From: Lactiplantibacillus herbarum | GTDB lineage: Bacteria > Bacillota > Bacilli > Lactobacillales > Lactobacillaceae | Length of the DNA: 64,000 nucleotides | NCBI RefSeq assembly: GCF_001039045.1 | Contig: NZ_LFEE01000018.1 | Coordinates: forward strand, 67,342 to 131,341 | Direction of reading: 5' to 3' | Translations under genes and position numbers: made by a program | The notes under the pieces: generated by a model | Databases searched by the model: none | Seen by the model: the letters and a program-made list of their open reading frames with translations, nothing else | What the model was told of the DNA's origin: nothing | Shown here: positions 9,063 through 18,273 of the stretch, one piece after another | Position numbering within the stretch: position 1 is the stretch's first letter | Layout: each line of letters opens with the position of its first letter

Positions 9063-9692
9063 ATGACTGAAAACAAACATTCACGACCAGTTGTCATTGG
9101 TGTCACTGGTGGTTCTGGTAGTGGTAAGACCACGGTTAGTAATGCGATCTTCAATCAGTTGTCTGGGAAATCCTTGTTGATTCTACAACAAGATTCTTAC
9201 TACAATGATCAGAGCGATATGACGATGGATGAACGCCATGCCGTAAATTATGATCATCCGTTAGCTTTTGATACGGATTTAATGATCGAACAGATTCAAC
9301 AATTATTGGACTATCAACCAATTGAAAAGCCAGTCTATGATTATGAACAGTATACTCGTAGTACTGAGACGATTCATCAGGAACCGCGCGACGTTATTAT
9401 CGTGGAAGGTGTCTTGATCTTAGATGATCAGCGATTACGTGATCTGATGGATATTAAAGTCTTTGTCGATACGGATGACGATATTCGCATCATTCGCCGG
9501 ATTCAACGCGATATGAAGGAACGTGGCCGCACCCTTGATTCTGTCATTGGTCAGTACTTAGCTACGGTCAAACCGATGTATCACCAGTTCGTTGAACCAA
9601 CTAAGCGTTATGCTGATTTGATTGTGCCTGAAGGTGGCGAAAACGAGGTTGCCATTGACTTGTTAACTACCAAGGTTCGTTCAATTCTATAA
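9063..9692 (+). CDS. udk: Uridine kinase
   Basis: 209 residues. It phosphorylates uridine and cytidine to UMP and CMP in nucleoside salvage. The Walker A loop [12 protein letters not shown] lies at residues 13-24; the nucleoside-binding QQDSYYND and DHPLAFD segments follow; [12 protein letters not shown] (about 143-154) is the lid. ATG start with only a weak upstream purine tract, 17 bases after mltG, so it is likely translated from the same mRNA. Confidence 0.95.
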   Translation: MTENKHSRPVVIGVTGGSGSGKTTVSNAIFNQLSGKSLLILQQDSYYNDQSDMTMDERHAVNYDHPLAFDTDLMIEQIQQLLDYQPIEKPVYDYEQYTRSTETIHQEPRDVIIVEGVLILDDQRLRDLMDIKVFVDTDDDIRIIRRIQRDMKERGRTLDSVIGQYLATVKPMYHQFVEPTKRYADLIVPEGGENEVAIDLLTTKVRSIL

Positions 9693-9792
9693 AACTAATC
9701 AGCGCGATTTTGGTTTTAGAGTTTACATTTAAAATCCGAAATGGTAGTCTGGTTTTTAATAACAATATCTAGTATTTGAGGAGTGACACACA

Positions 9793-10275
9793 TTGGCTGA
9801 AGATAAAGCATATCCAATGACCGAAGAAGGTAAGGTTAAACTCGAAAATGAACTTGAAGATTTACGACTTAACCAACGACCTGAAATTATTAATCGTATT
9901 AAAATTGCTCGTAGTTACGGAGATTTATCAGAAAATTCCGAATACGAGTCAGCAAAGAACGAACAAAGTATGTTAGAAAACCGGATTAAGACGGTTGAAC
10001 ACATGCTCCAATACGCTGAAATTATTGACAGCGAAAAAATCGATGTCAACGAAGTTTCAGTTGGTAAGATTGTGACATTCAAAGAGTTACCTGATGAAGA
10101 ACCTGAAAGTTACACAATTGTTGGTGCAGCGGAAGCTGATCCTATAATTGGTAAGATTTCTAACGACTCACCAATTGCGAAGAGCTTGATTGGACATCAT
10201 GTTGATGACGAAGTTCAAATTAAGATTCCAGTAGGGACTATGACTGTTAAGATCGTAAAGGTTGAAAACGCCTAA
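9793..10275 (+). CDS. greA: Transcription elongation factor GreA
   Basis: 160 residues. GreA binds the RNA polymerase secondary channel and triggers cleavage of backtracked RNA. The N-terminal antiparallel coiled coil (about 8-75) bears the tip acidic motif in [20 protein letters not shown]. The C-terminal FKBP-like domain (80-158) holds [16 protein letters not shown]. The start is TTG behind GAGGAGTGA; the product has the normal length from there. The 100-base gap after udk suggests its own promoter. It ends at a strong terminator. Confidence 0.97.
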   Translation: MAEDKAYPMTEEGKVKLENELEDLRLNQRPEIINRIKIARSYGDLSENSEYESAKNEQSMLENRIKTVEHMLQYAEIIDSEKIDVNEVSVGKIVTFKELPDEEPESYTIVGAAEADPIIGKISNDSPIAKSLIGHHVDDEVQIKIPVGTMTVKIVKVENA

Positions 10276-10296
10276 CTGAAATTGACAGTTGATGTT

Positions 10297-10352
10297 AAAA
10301 AGGTACTCCATCATTTGACCAACTAAGGTCGGATGATGGGGTACCTTTTTTG
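10297..10352 (+). terminator. Terminator of greA
   Basis: GGTACTCCATCATTTGACC pairs with GGTCGGATGATGGGGTACC around a six-base loop, followed by six T. Confidence 0.9.
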
Positions 10353-10470
10353 TAGCTTGAACTTAACGGGTGCTTACTAGCATAAAATTGTCCGTGACAA
10401 TTGTTTTATACTAGGTTATTTGGTATACCCAATATAATTTAATAGAGTGGTGCAAGCACGATTGAGAATG

Positions 10471-10512
10471 AAAAATTACCGCCTGACTAGTGTTGTTGGT
10501 CAGGCGGTAATA
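10471..10512 (-). terminator. Terminator of the LytTR/LiaF-like operon
   Basis: TTACCGCCTGAC (10476-10487) pairs perfectly with GTCAGGCGGTAA (10499-10510). On the minus strand it is followed by a T run. Confidence 0.85.
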
Positions 10513-10518
10513 GCTAGA

Positions 10519-11220
10519 TTACAAGTAATTAATGGTTAATTCACCGAGTGAGACCCGCCCATTAAGGATAACTACAGGGCCTGCCGTGGTTGGAACACCG
10601 TTAACATTGACACTGCCTAAGTTAGCATCAAGGTTGTTTTGTAGTTGCCAGGTTTTTGGCAAGTATAGCTCAAGGCTACCTAGTGAGACGTTCAGATTAA
10701 TGGTGGCGGTATTAGTTTGTAAGCTAACATCGTCAAAGTAGATTTTTGCACTCCCCATTGAAACGTTGAGGTTGCCTGCTTCAAAAGCGTCACTGTGAAC
10801 ATAGCGAATGCCGCTACCAAAAGTTAAATCAAGGTTGACCTGATTATCGCTGATGGTGCCAGTGGTTTCGGCATAGTCATCATGGTGATGATGGTGTCGA
10901 TTGTGATACTGATAATGATAGCGTGGGTGAATCAACATACTCAAACCAATACTGAGTAATACTGCGGCTCCTAGAATGGTCCATGGAACAAGTGCCGTAA
11001 TACCCAGCGGTTTGGCATAAATAATAGCCAAAAAGGCAACGGCGAAGACGACGCCAGGCATGCTAAGGTACCGTAAGCTGCTGATCAGGGCAGCGACTAG
11101 GACGATCGTCAGGAGCAATGACCAGATCCCCAGGTGGTAGCTAAATAGGCCGAGTTGACTAGTGATCAAGACAACTGCACTAGCGATTAGAAAAACGGGC
11201 CAGAACCAATTTCTTTTCAT
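10519..11220 (-). CDS. LiaF-like membrane protein with His-rich linker
   Basis: 233 residues. Four membrane segments fill residues about 5-100 (LiaF-type N-terminal domain). A linker with an unusual histidine-rich stretch follows (about 101-120, five His in a row), then a C-terminal beta-rich domain with repeated SLGS/GLGS-like turns (FGSG, SMGS, SLGS, NLGS, SLGE), as in LiaF and related cell-envelope stress proteins. LiaF inhibits the LiaS sensor in other Firmicutes; here the partner gene is a LytTR regulator, with a four-base ATGA overlap. It probably restrains or informs that regulator, which is inference. Confidence 0.8.
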   Translation of the reverse strand: MKRNWFWPVFLIASAVVLITSQLGLFSYHLGIWSLLLTIVLVAALISSLRYLSMPGVVFAVAFLAIIYAKPLGITALVPWTILGAAVLLSIGLSMLIHPRYHYQYHNRHHHHHDDYAETTGTISDNQVNLDLTFGSGIRYVHSDAFEAGNLNVSMGSAKIYFDDVSLQTNTATINLNVSLGSLELYLPKTWQLQNNLDANLGSVNVNGVPTTAGPVVILNGRVSLGELTINYL

Positions 11221-11675
11221 AATAATAATCCTTTCTCTTCTAAGACCACTTTTAGTGGCTGATAATAACGACGGGAAGCGTAGAGTTGTTTCGGGGAATG
11301 ATCAAACTCAATCAAGTTACCGGTCAAGGTTTTAGTTAGGGCGTGAACCATGTCGGTATTGACGAGGGCTGATTTTGAGACCCGAATAAAATTGCTAGGT
11401 AGCGCTGAACCTAATGCCGTTAGTGAACTGGGAACCCGATAAACGGCTGTCGAGGTGTGAGCGGCGACCTGATGTCCAGTGGCCTCGATGAACATAAGCT
11501 CATTTAATGGTAACTGAGTCGTTTGCCCACGTTGTGAAACCGTTAACGTGGCCGGCGCTAAAGTCACTTTTTCAAGTGCTTGTATTAAATCCTCACGCTG
11601 TGGGTAATCTGGTGGTAGTCGTAAGGTTAACATTGGTTGATCGATGTCAGTAGTTGTTTCAACGACAACTTTCAC
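11217..11675 (-). CDS. LytTR-domain transcriptional regulator
   Basis: 152 residues. The C-terminal LytTR domain (about 48-150) contains the family pattern: NELMFIEATGHQVAAHTSTAVYRVPSS, then FIRVSKSALVNTDMV. There is no receiver domain; residues 1-45 are a short unassigned part. Such stand-alone LytTR regulators are usually encoded with a membrane inhibitor, as in the HdrRM and BrsRM systems of streptococci, and the overlap with the LiaF-like gene fits that. RBS AGGAGGTGAG precedes the ATG. Probably autoregulated; no operator could be fixed. Confidence 0.85.
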   Translation of the reverse strand: MKVVVETTTDIDQPMLTLRLPPDYPQREDLIQALEKVTLAPATLTVSQRGQTTQLPLNELMFIEATGHQVAAHTSTAVYRVPSSLTALGSALPSNFIRVSKSALVNTDMVHALTKTLTGNLIEFDHSPKQLYASRRYYQPLKVVLEEKGLLL

Positions 11676-11866
11676 GGGAACTCACCTCCTAAAGTATCTT
11701 AAGTACATCATAATTCTGAATGCTTGTAAATTGATTCTGCGTTAGTGGTTCGTTTAGCAACCTAAGTGGTCATATGCAGTAGCTTGCTCATTGACCTGCA
11801 ATGTTGCGTTTCGCTGCCAAAAAGGCGACAATACACGTAGATAATCACAGTGATGGGGTGGTAGCG

Positions 11867-12169
11867 ATGAAAATAACGATTACGGATGCAGCAAGCAAGT
11901 GGTTCCAAGATGAGATGGGCGTGACGGCTGGTAACGGTGTCCGCTTCTATGGTAAAACTTACGGTAAGACGGCTGTTCACAGTGGCTTCTCGATTGGTTT
12001 GATGCGCGACGACGAACCGCACCAGCCAATTGCGTTGGTACAAAAGAATGATGTTAATTACTACGTCAACGATCGAGATGAGTGGTTCTTTAAGGGTTAC
12101 GACTTAAAAGTAGATTATGACGTCAATAATGATGGACCAATGTATGATTACGTGCCGAATCACGAGTAA
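11867..12169 (+). CDS. HesB-like (YneR-type) protein lacking cysteines
   Basis: About 99 residues from the ATG at 11867, which follows GGGGTGG at a good distance; an upstream in-frame ATG at 11801 has no such site. The fold family is HesB/YneR, with the early pattern ITDAASKWFQDEMG and FSIGLMRDDEP. Fe-S carrier members use conserved cysteines, but this protein has none, so it is unlikely to carry a cluster through Cys ligands. Function unknown. It is convergent with the YfhO gene, separated by a terminator and a hairpin repeat. Confidence 0.8.
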   Translation: MKITITDAASKWFQDEMGVTAGNGVRFYGKTYGKTAVHSGFSIGLMRDDEPHQPIALVQKNDVNYYVNDRDEWFFKGYDLKVDYDVNNDGPMYDYVPNHE

Positions 12170-12203
12170 TGCCGGTGTAATCGGATAATTTAAAGCATAT
12201 CGT

Positions 12204-12248
12204 AAAAAAAGAGCTGAACGCAATTCATCTGCGATCAGCTCTTTTCTG
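12204..12248 (+). terminator. Terminator of the HesB-like gene
   Basis: AAAGAGCTGA and TCAGCTCTTTT with inner GCA/TGC pairs, flanked by A and T runs, so it may act in both directions. Confidence 0.85.
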
Positions 12249-12266
12249 TTTCAAATGTCAATAGCC

Positions 12267-12390
12267 GAAACGTGTGACATAAGGCAGTTTGTTCCGCCTA
12301 ACGCTAAAACCGGCAACTATTCCAAAGTCCAGGAATAATTGCCGGTTTCACGTTAATGCTCGCAAACTAACCGCCTTATGTCACACTCTT
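12267..12390. repeat. Long hairpin element, copy 2
   Basis: Perfect 14-base inverted ends GTGTGACATAAGGC (12272-12285) and GCCTTATGTCACAC (12373-12386). Inside, AGTTTG pairs with CAAACT and AAACCGGCAACTATTCC pairs with GGAATAATTGCCGGTTT. The ends and flanks match copy 1 at 7640-7763, while the centre differs. It ends four bases before the stop codon of the minus-strand YfhO gene, so it could also terminate that transcript. Confidence 0.8.
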
Positions 12391-12393
12391 ATT

Positions 12394-15057
12394 TTACTTG
12401 TGTGAGTTGCGACGGCGCTTGATGCCGAACCAAGCAGCAGTACCAATAATGGCGATACCAGAAATGATACTACCAGTTACCAGGAATGGTGGTCGGTACG
12501 TCAAGGTTACCGTGTGCTTCCCTTTGCTAAGTGGGATGGCGATAAAGGTATTGATCACTTTATTAGTTGAGACGGACTTACCATCCACGGTCGCATGCCA
12601 ACCTTTGGAGTACGGAATTGTTGTCATCATCACTTGATGGTTGTGCTTGATAGCAATGGTTCCCGTAATCTTACGGCTAGAGTGCTTAGTAATGTTCCAT
12701 GGTGATTGTTGTAATTTCTTAGCTGATTGCTTGAATTGCGAGTTGCTCAGCTTGTAGAGGGTGAAGTTCTGTAGCCAGAGGGATGTTTTCTTCATCTGAA
12801 TCCCAAAGGTCACAGTCTTGCCCTTACTATTAGAAGCAACGTTGACGGCAATCGTATGACGATACGTTGGATATTGTTTGAGTTCCTTACCGTTAATGTA
12901 GTAGCTGGCATTGGAAGTCGTCAAGTTTTGACCCAAAGTAATGTAGTATGAATCATTCGTTTGCGGTGTGAACTTAAAGTAAATCGAACCAGTTTTAGCA
13001 AGGTTCTGCTTATTGACAACCGCACCGGTCAAAGTGGTGACCCGTTTAACGTTTTGGAAGATCACTTCATCGAAGTTCTGAGCACTGATGAGCCCAGTTG
13101 TTGAACGATCAGCCAACGTCTGGTAGATTAGTTCTTGTCGTGCGACTGGATCACCGGTCGTTTTGGAAACTTTTAGACTAGTAATCTTATCAGAAGCGGC
13201 AAAGCCAAGTCCAAGCGCGTATGGATTCTTGTAAGTCGTGACCTTGCTAGTGCTTAACTTAGTCGACTTTTGATAGTTGGTGAGATCCTTTTTCGTGCTG
13301 GTAACCGGGATATAACTCCGATAATTAGCATTATCTGTCTGAGCAGAAGGGGTCTTTTTATCCATAAAATACTGCATGTCCAACAGTGAATCGGTGATCA
13401 TCGTCCCGTTAGTGTAGGCAACAACGCCATCGCCATCGGGCTGACCAATCGACCCAAAGAAGTTTGGAATGATACTTTCAAATGTCGAACTAAAGTGGTC
13501 GGCACCGTTGTACGCTGCCTGCATTGGATCATCCTTAGTACGGGTGAAAGTTTTACCGACACGGTAGAAACTACTATTGCTAGCTTTGATCTTGTTAACT
13601 GCGTTATCGAGAACGGTCGTGTATTTGCCGAACTCACTTTGGGAAACGTATGAGATATTGTTCAGTGAATCATACGCATTAATCGACATGTCAGTTGCCA
13701 CTAGGATCAGGGCAACGATTTGATAGATCATTCGGTTTTGCTTTGGCAGGACTAAGAAAATCAAAGTGACTGCGGCTAAACCGATTGTAATCAGCAGATT
13801 GGCTTGCGTGACGAAGGTTACTTTTTTAAGGTTCAAGTAAACCGTCGTGAACAGTGCGACCATTAGTGCAAGCATCGTTAAGGCTTGCCAGAGCTTGATG
13901 GTTAACTTGTTCGTTAAAGCCTGTGCGCCTAACCAAACAATCCAGAAACAGAAGACAAATGAGAAGCGGTAAGGATACCATACTGGGAATTGGCCCGCAT
14001 GCCATAATAAATCTAGTGGTTCATAACAGAAGGACAAGATGATGACGGCCGTGACGAGCACAGCACTTAGTTTAACGGTCCAGCGAATATGGTGACGTAG
14101 GAAGAAGAGCACAAAGGCCAATACTGCCAACCACGCAACGTAGAAATTAGGTTGACCAGAAGGCATCTGATTAAAATTAAACGTCCCGGTTATAAACTTA
14201 CCAAGCATCTTCCAAGGTGCGTATTCGAATTTCCAATGAACCTTAGTGACATTATACTGAGCCTTACTCTGAATTAGTGCCCAGAGGGTTGGTAGTAATA
14301 TCCATGCTGAGAACATGACGCCTAGAAGGCCACCCCAAGCAAATTTTAAGGCGTGAGTGACTAAAGTCTTCATGTCTTTCCAGTACTTAGTTGCGCCATA
14401 CAACCAGTAGAGGCAACTGAATAAGATGACCATGTAGCCCATGTAATAGTTATCAATTAGCATGACGGCTAACCAACCGGCAAAGTAGCGAACCTTACCT
14501 GTCTTGAAGAGCCGTTCCAAACCTAGGATAACTAGTGGTAAAATAGCAACAGTGTCCAACCAAATCATGTTCAGTTGGTTGGCAATCATCCAGCCCATCA
14601 TTGCATAGGCGGTACTGAACGTTGGGACCATCCAACCTTTTTGTGTATGGGTCTTGGTGAGTAGCCAGCCGAATGATAGGCCCGCAAAACCATACTTAAG
14701 AACTGTGACAATGAAAATACCAGTGGTGATCGATTGACCGGGGAACAATAAATAGATTAAATTAAAGGGACTCATTAAATAGTAAGCCCAGACCCCAACC
14801 ATTTCACCACCAATTGTCTTGGAGAAGGAATAGAAGAACGCACTAGGATCATGTAGCAGGGTGTGCCGGAAGTAGGCAAACAGGTCAACGTATTGCTGAC
14901 CCAGGTCGACTGTTAGCAGACTGCTTGATCCAAATGGTGCCATGTGCCGGCTAATGAAATAACCGGTCATGAGTAACAATGGTAACCAAAAACTGACCCA
15001 GAGCGGCCAAGTTTGCTTATCAAAAATACGACGGAGTTTCAAAAAATGCCACCTCAA
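12394..15057 (-). CDS. YfhO-family multi-pass membrane protein
   Basis: 887 residues. The N-terminal two thirds has about 12 membrane helices in the GT-C style. The first outside loop holds LLTVDLGQQYVDLFAYFRHTL with acidic residues typical of the family. A large extracellular domain (about 470-855) and a last membrane helix near the C-terminus (about 858-878) with a KRRRN tail follow. YfhO proteins in Bacillus and Listeria modify cell-wall or lipoteichoic acid polymers with sugars; the sugar and acceptor here are unknown. The gene stands alone and is divergent from the PBP gene. Confidence 0.9.
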   Translation of the reverse strand: MRWHFLKLRRIFDKQTWPLWVSFWLPLLLMTGYFISRHMAPFGSSSLLTVDLGQQYVDLFAYFRHTLLHDPSAFFYSFSKTIGGEMVGVWAYYLMSPFNLIYLLFPGQSITTGIFIVTVLKYGFAGLSFGWLLTKTHTQKGWMVPTFSTAYAMMGWMIANQLNMIWLDTVAILPLVILGLERLFKTGKVRYFAGWLAVMLIDNYYMGYMVILFSCLYWLYGATKYWKDMKTLVTHALKFAWGGLLGVMFSAWILLPTLWALIQSKAQYNVTKVHWKFEYAPWKMLGKFITGTFNFNQMPSGQPNFYVAWLAVLAFVLFFLRHHIRWTVKLSAVLVTAVIILSFCYEPLDLLWHAGQFPVWYPYRFSFVFCFWIVWLGAQALTNKLTIKLWQALTMLALMVALFTTVYLNLKKVTFVTQANLLITIGLAAVTLIFLVLPKQNRMIYQIVALILVATDMSINAYDSLNNISYVSQSEFGKYTTVLDNAVNKIKASNSSFYRVGKTFTRTKDDPMQAAYNGADHFSSTFESIIPNFFGSIGQPDGDGVVAYTNGTMITDSLLDMQYFMDKKTPSAQTDNANYRSYIPVTSTKKDLTNYQKSTKLSTSKVTTYKNPYALGLGFAASDKITSLKVSKTTGDPVARQELIYQTLADRSTTGLISAQNFDEVIFQNVKRVTTLTGAVVNKQNLAKTGSIYFKFTPQTNDSYYITLGQNLTTSNASYYINGKELKQYPTYRHTIAVNVASNSKGKTVTFGIQMKKTSLWLQNFTLYKLSNSQFKQSAKKLQQSPWNITKHSSRKITGTIAIKHNHQVMMTTIPYSKGWHATVDGKSVSTNKVINTFIAIPLSKGKHTVTLTYRPPFLVTGSIISGIAIIGTAAWFGIKRRRNSHK

Positions 15058-15241
15058 TCTCTAATAATGCACAGCCGATTCAGGAAATAATCAAAAAAAC
15101 ATTAAAATCCTGAATATGGGCTGAAATTTTTATGTCTATCGTTTAGAATAACATAAGTATGGTATTTATCGAGGATTGCTAGTATTATCTGGTGAATTTT
15201 TGAGAAATGTTTACCAAATTAAGAACGGGAGCGCCTGAGAA

Positions 15242-17272
15242 TTGAAATTGTTTAAGAATATTAAGATAAATCGTGATCCCAACAAGTCGCATATTCCATT
15301 CCGACTGAACTTTCTGTTTTTTATTGTTTTCCTATTGTTTGCCGCGTTGATTGCACAGTTAGCGTACTTACAAGTGGATTACGGGCAGAAATTTCGTAGT
15401 GAAGTGAATTCAGCCAACAACACGACCGCAACGGGGAACGTCCAACGGGGATCAGTCTATGATTCAACCGGTCGGGTCTTAGTGGGTAATAAGTCCCACC
15501 AAGCGATTCAATATACTAAGGGGCTTTCGGTAGCATCAACCAAGATGTACGAAGTAGCGAATAAGTTAGGCGAATACTTGACGATTTCTACTGATACGTT
15601 AACCGATCGTAACCTTGCTGATTACTACTTAGCAGGAGCATCTAATCTAAAAGCTGTGGCGAAAAAAGTGACCACGTCGACGGATGAAACGGTTCTTTAT
15701 GCTCGCGAAGTTGCTTATGTTGAAAAGAACCTTACCAGTAATATGACGTCCACTCAAAAGAATGCGGCTGCCATTTACTATAAGATGAGTTCAGCTTATT
15801 CACTGTCAACAGTCAATATTAAGTCGACAGGGGTTACTAGTACTGAGCTAGCCGAAATTGGTGAGCATCAGTCCCAAATGCCCGGAATTAAGGTCGGAAC
15901 AAGTTGGACACGGAGTTATCCCAATGGGACTGACCTCAGTAGTGTGCTTGGTACCGTAACGACTGAAAAGCAAGGGTTACCTAGTGATAACATTAAAACG
16001 TTACTTGCTGAAGGGTATTCTCGTGATGATTCAGTTGGTCAGAGTCAATTGGAAAAGCAGTATGAAAATGTTTTGCGTGGTACGAAGTCACAGACTGAAG
16101 TTAAGACGCAGGATGGGGTCATCCAAAAGGAAATCAAGAAGTATGGTGGTCAAAAGGGTGATAACGTTCAATTGACGATTAACTCGAAGTTCCAAGAAAA
16201 GGTTCAAAATATTATCATGTCTGCAGCTAAGACGGCTGGTAGTGGCAACCCATACTCACCAGGTGCTTATGCGGTTGTCCTGAATCCTAGCACTGGAGCC
16301 GTTTATGCTTTAGCTGGTGCTAGCCGTAATCTCTCAACTGGGAAAGTTACAGAAAATGCGCTGGGAACAATCAACCAATCATTTGTTATGGGGTCGGTTG
16401 TTAAGGGTGCTACGGTCATGGGTGCTTTACAAGATGGTGTAATTACACCAACTAACAGTACTTTGACGGATACACCAATCAAGTTAGCCGGAACAGCTGC
16501 TAAGACGTCGTGGTTCAATAAGACTGGTGCAACCAGTTTAAGTTTGAATGCGTCAACTGCGATGGAAGTTTCTTCTAACTCGTATATGATGCAGTTGGCC
16601 ATGAAGGAAGGTAATTTTACCTACGCTTCTGGTAAAGCGTTGACGATGTCGACGTCGGTCTTCTCAAAACTTCGTGGTTACTTTAACGAATTCGGGTTAG
16701 GTGTTAAGACTGGGATTGATTTGCCAGGTGAAGCTACTGGGTACCAAGGGACCAATGAAATTGGTAAAGCACTTGACTTGTCCTACGGTAACTACGATGC
16801 TTACACGACGGTTCAAGTTGCACAGTACATTGCGACGATGGCTAATGGCGGAAGTCGGATTGCACCTCACGTTGTTTCTGCTATTACGGGAACCAACTCG
16901 GACGGAACTCAGGGTGCGGTTAAGACTAACGTGAAATCACGGGTCTTGAACACGATCGACGTGCCATCTTCATACTTTGATGTCGTTCATCAGGGGTATT
17001 GGGACGTGGTTCATGGGACGAGTACCTATAAGACAGGGTCTACGTTGGCTAGCATCACACCAGCCGTTGCCGCCAAGTCTGGGACCGCTGAAACGTTCCA
17101 TGGTACTACTGCTACTGAAACGTTGAGTCTTGCAACCTACGCACCGTATAAGAATCCAAAGGTGGCAATTGCGATTGTCTTCCCTGGGATGAATAACAGT
17201 ACTGAAAGTAAAATTAATATGGTTACAGCCCAAGAAATTTACAGTGCCTTTTGGAAGTATTACAACAAATAA
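15242..17272 (+). CDS. pbpA: Class B penicillin-binding protein (PbpA/PBP2-like)
   Basis: 676 residues. It is a transpeptidase that cross-links peptidoglycan. A short cytoplasmic tail and one membrane anchor (about 20-45) precede the PBP dimerisation domain and the transpeptidase domain, with active-site SVVK at Ser385, SSN at 444-446 and KSG at 612-614. No transglycosylase domain is present. TTG start behind GGGAG. The order PBP, L33, 5-formyl-THF ligase, rhomboid, YqgQ, glucokinase matches Bacillus pbpA through glcK, which suggests the elongation-type enzyme. The exact class name is inferred from synteny. Confidence 0.9.
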   Translation: MKLFKNIKINRDPNKSHIPFRLNFLFFIVFLLFAALIAQLAYLQVDYGQKFRSEVNSANNTTATGNVQRGSVYDSTGRVLVGNKSHQAIQYTKGLSVASTKMYEVANKLGEYLTISTDTLTDRNLADYYLAGASNLKAVAKKVTTSTDETVLYAREVAYVEKNLTSNMTSTQKNAAAIYYKMSSAYSLSTVNIKSTGVTSTELAEIGEHQSQMPGIKVGTSWTRSYPNGTDLSSVLGTVTTEKQGLPSDNIKTLLAEGYSRDDSVGQSQLEKQYENVLRGTKSQTEVKTQDGVIQKEIKKYGGQKGDNVQLTINSKFQEKVQNIIMSAAKTAGSGNPYSPGAYAVVLNPSTGAVYALAGASRNLSTGKVTENALGTINQSFVMGSVVKGATVMGALQDGVITPTNSTLTDTPIKLAGTAAKTSWFNKTGATSLSLNASTAMEVSSNSYMMQLAMKEGNFTYASGKALTMSTSVFSKLRGYFNEFGLGVKTGIDLPGEATGYQGTNEIGKALDLSYGNYDAYTTVQVAQYIATMANGGSRIAPHVVSAITGTNSDGTQGAVKTNVKSRVLNTIDVPSSYFDVVHQGYWDVVHGTSTYKTGSTLASITPAVAAKSGTAETFHGTTATETLSLATYAPYKNPKVAIAIVFPGMNNSTESKINMVTAQEIYSAFWKYYNK

Positions 17273-17291
17273 ATTCATGATGATTTATGGT

Positions 17292-17322
17292 GCCAGTATC
17301 GTAATTGATACTGGCATTTTTT
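17292..17322 (+). terminator. Terminator of pbpA
   Basis: GCCAGTATC (17292-17300) pairs with GATACTGGC (17307-17315), then a T run. Confidence 0.85.
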
Positions 17323-17398
17323 AATGATTAATGGTATAGTAATTCAAGTTAAGGGTTCCGGCCCTGTAATATGCGAATGAGTTTGGAGGGTCAACAAC

Positions 17399-17548
17399 AT
17401 GCGGGTACACATTACACTTGAATGTACAGATTGCCATGAACGTAACTACTTATCTTCAAAGAACCGCCGGAACAATCCGGACCGGGTTGAATATAAGAAG
17501 TACTGTCCACGGGAACACAAAGTTACTTTACATCGCGAAACAAAATAA
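17399..17548 (+). CDS. rpmG: 50S ribosomal protein L33
   Basis: 49 residues, full family length. It is a small zinc-ribbon protein at the E-site side of the large subunit. It starts [12 protein letters not shown] and ends KVTLHRETK. Two of the four usual zinc cysteines are in CTDC (Cys9, Cys12) and one in KKYCPRE (Cys36); the fourth is replaced by Glu, as in one Bacillus paralog (CPRL), so zinc binding may be lost or altered. ATG behind TTGGAGGG. Confidence 0.95.
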   Translation: MRVHITLECTDCHERNYLSSKNRRNNPDRVEYKKYCPREHKVTLHRETK

Positions 17549-17572
17549 CAACGGGGTTACCTGTTGTTTTTT
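17548..17572 (+). terminator. Terminator of rpmG
   Basis: ACAACGGG and CCTGTTGT pair with one mismatch, followed by a T run. It overlaps the end of the rpmG stop codon. Confidence 0.6.
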
Positions 17573-17706
17573 CTGTCACATTGTCATCAGACAATGGGTA
17601 TCTCATTTGTTGGCAACTGCCAAATTGATTTTTCAATTTGACGTGTTGATAAATGGGATTTTTTTATACCAGCTTTTTGACGATTAAACCCTGGGAGGTG
17701 CTCAGC

Positions 17707-18273
17707 GTGGACAAGGCAACTTTTCGTATACAACAGATTCAGCGACTTAGCCAGATGGCGACTGCAGACCGCGAACTTCAACAGCGGCTGCTACAGGACC
17801 AGCTATTTGCTAGTGGGACCTGGTGTGATGCTCAAGTTATTGCAATAACCATCAGTAGCGCTATTGAAGTGGATACGCGTCCGGTAATCGAACAAGCGTG
17901 GGCGACTGGTAAGCAGGTTGTTATTCCTAAGACCTTGCCACATCGGCAGATGGCCTTTTACCCGTATGACGCAACTAGCCACCTTGAGCGGACTAAATTC
18001 GGTATTTTAGAACCTGTCACTGGTCAGCCTGTTTCTAAGGCTCAAATTGATCTGATACTGGTACCTGGACTCGGGTACAGCCAAAGCCAGCTTGCACGAA
18101 TCGGGTTCGGTGGTGGTTATTACGATCGTTACTTAGCTGATTATCGTGGGACTAAATTGACGTTAGCCTTCCGTGAGATGGCTTTCGAGCATGCTCAGTG
18201 GCCAGTCGACGAATACGATATCTTATTAGACGAACTATTAGTAGTAGAGGATGGACAAGATGACGAGAATTAA
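17707..18273 (+). CDS. fthC: 5-formyltetrahydrofolate cyclo-ligase
   Basis: 188 residues from the GTG at 17707, which follows GGGAGGTG. The ATG at 17653 would add 18 residues without a binding site. It uses ATP to turn 5-formyl-THF into 5,10-methenyl-THF and so returns it to the folate pool. The signature GFGGGYYDRYL (about 134-144) is the ATP/Mg site; LILVPGLGYS precedes it. It overlaps the next gene by about 14 bases and belongs to the conserved fthC-gluP-yqgQ-glcK cluster. Confidence 0.93.
   Translation: MDKATFRIQQIQRLSQMATADRELQQRLLQDQLFASGTWCDAQVIAITISSAIEVDTRPVIEQAWATGKQVVIPKTLPHRQMAFYPYDATSHLERTKFGILEPVTGQPVSKAQIDLILVPGLGYSQSQLARIGFGGGYYDRYLADYRGTKLTLAFREMAFEHAQWPVDEYDILLDELLVVEDGQDDEN

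Noticed and set aside
17418-17687. 89-residue frame after rpmG
   Set aside because: It overlaps rpmG in another frame; the shorter L33 frame is a clear match.
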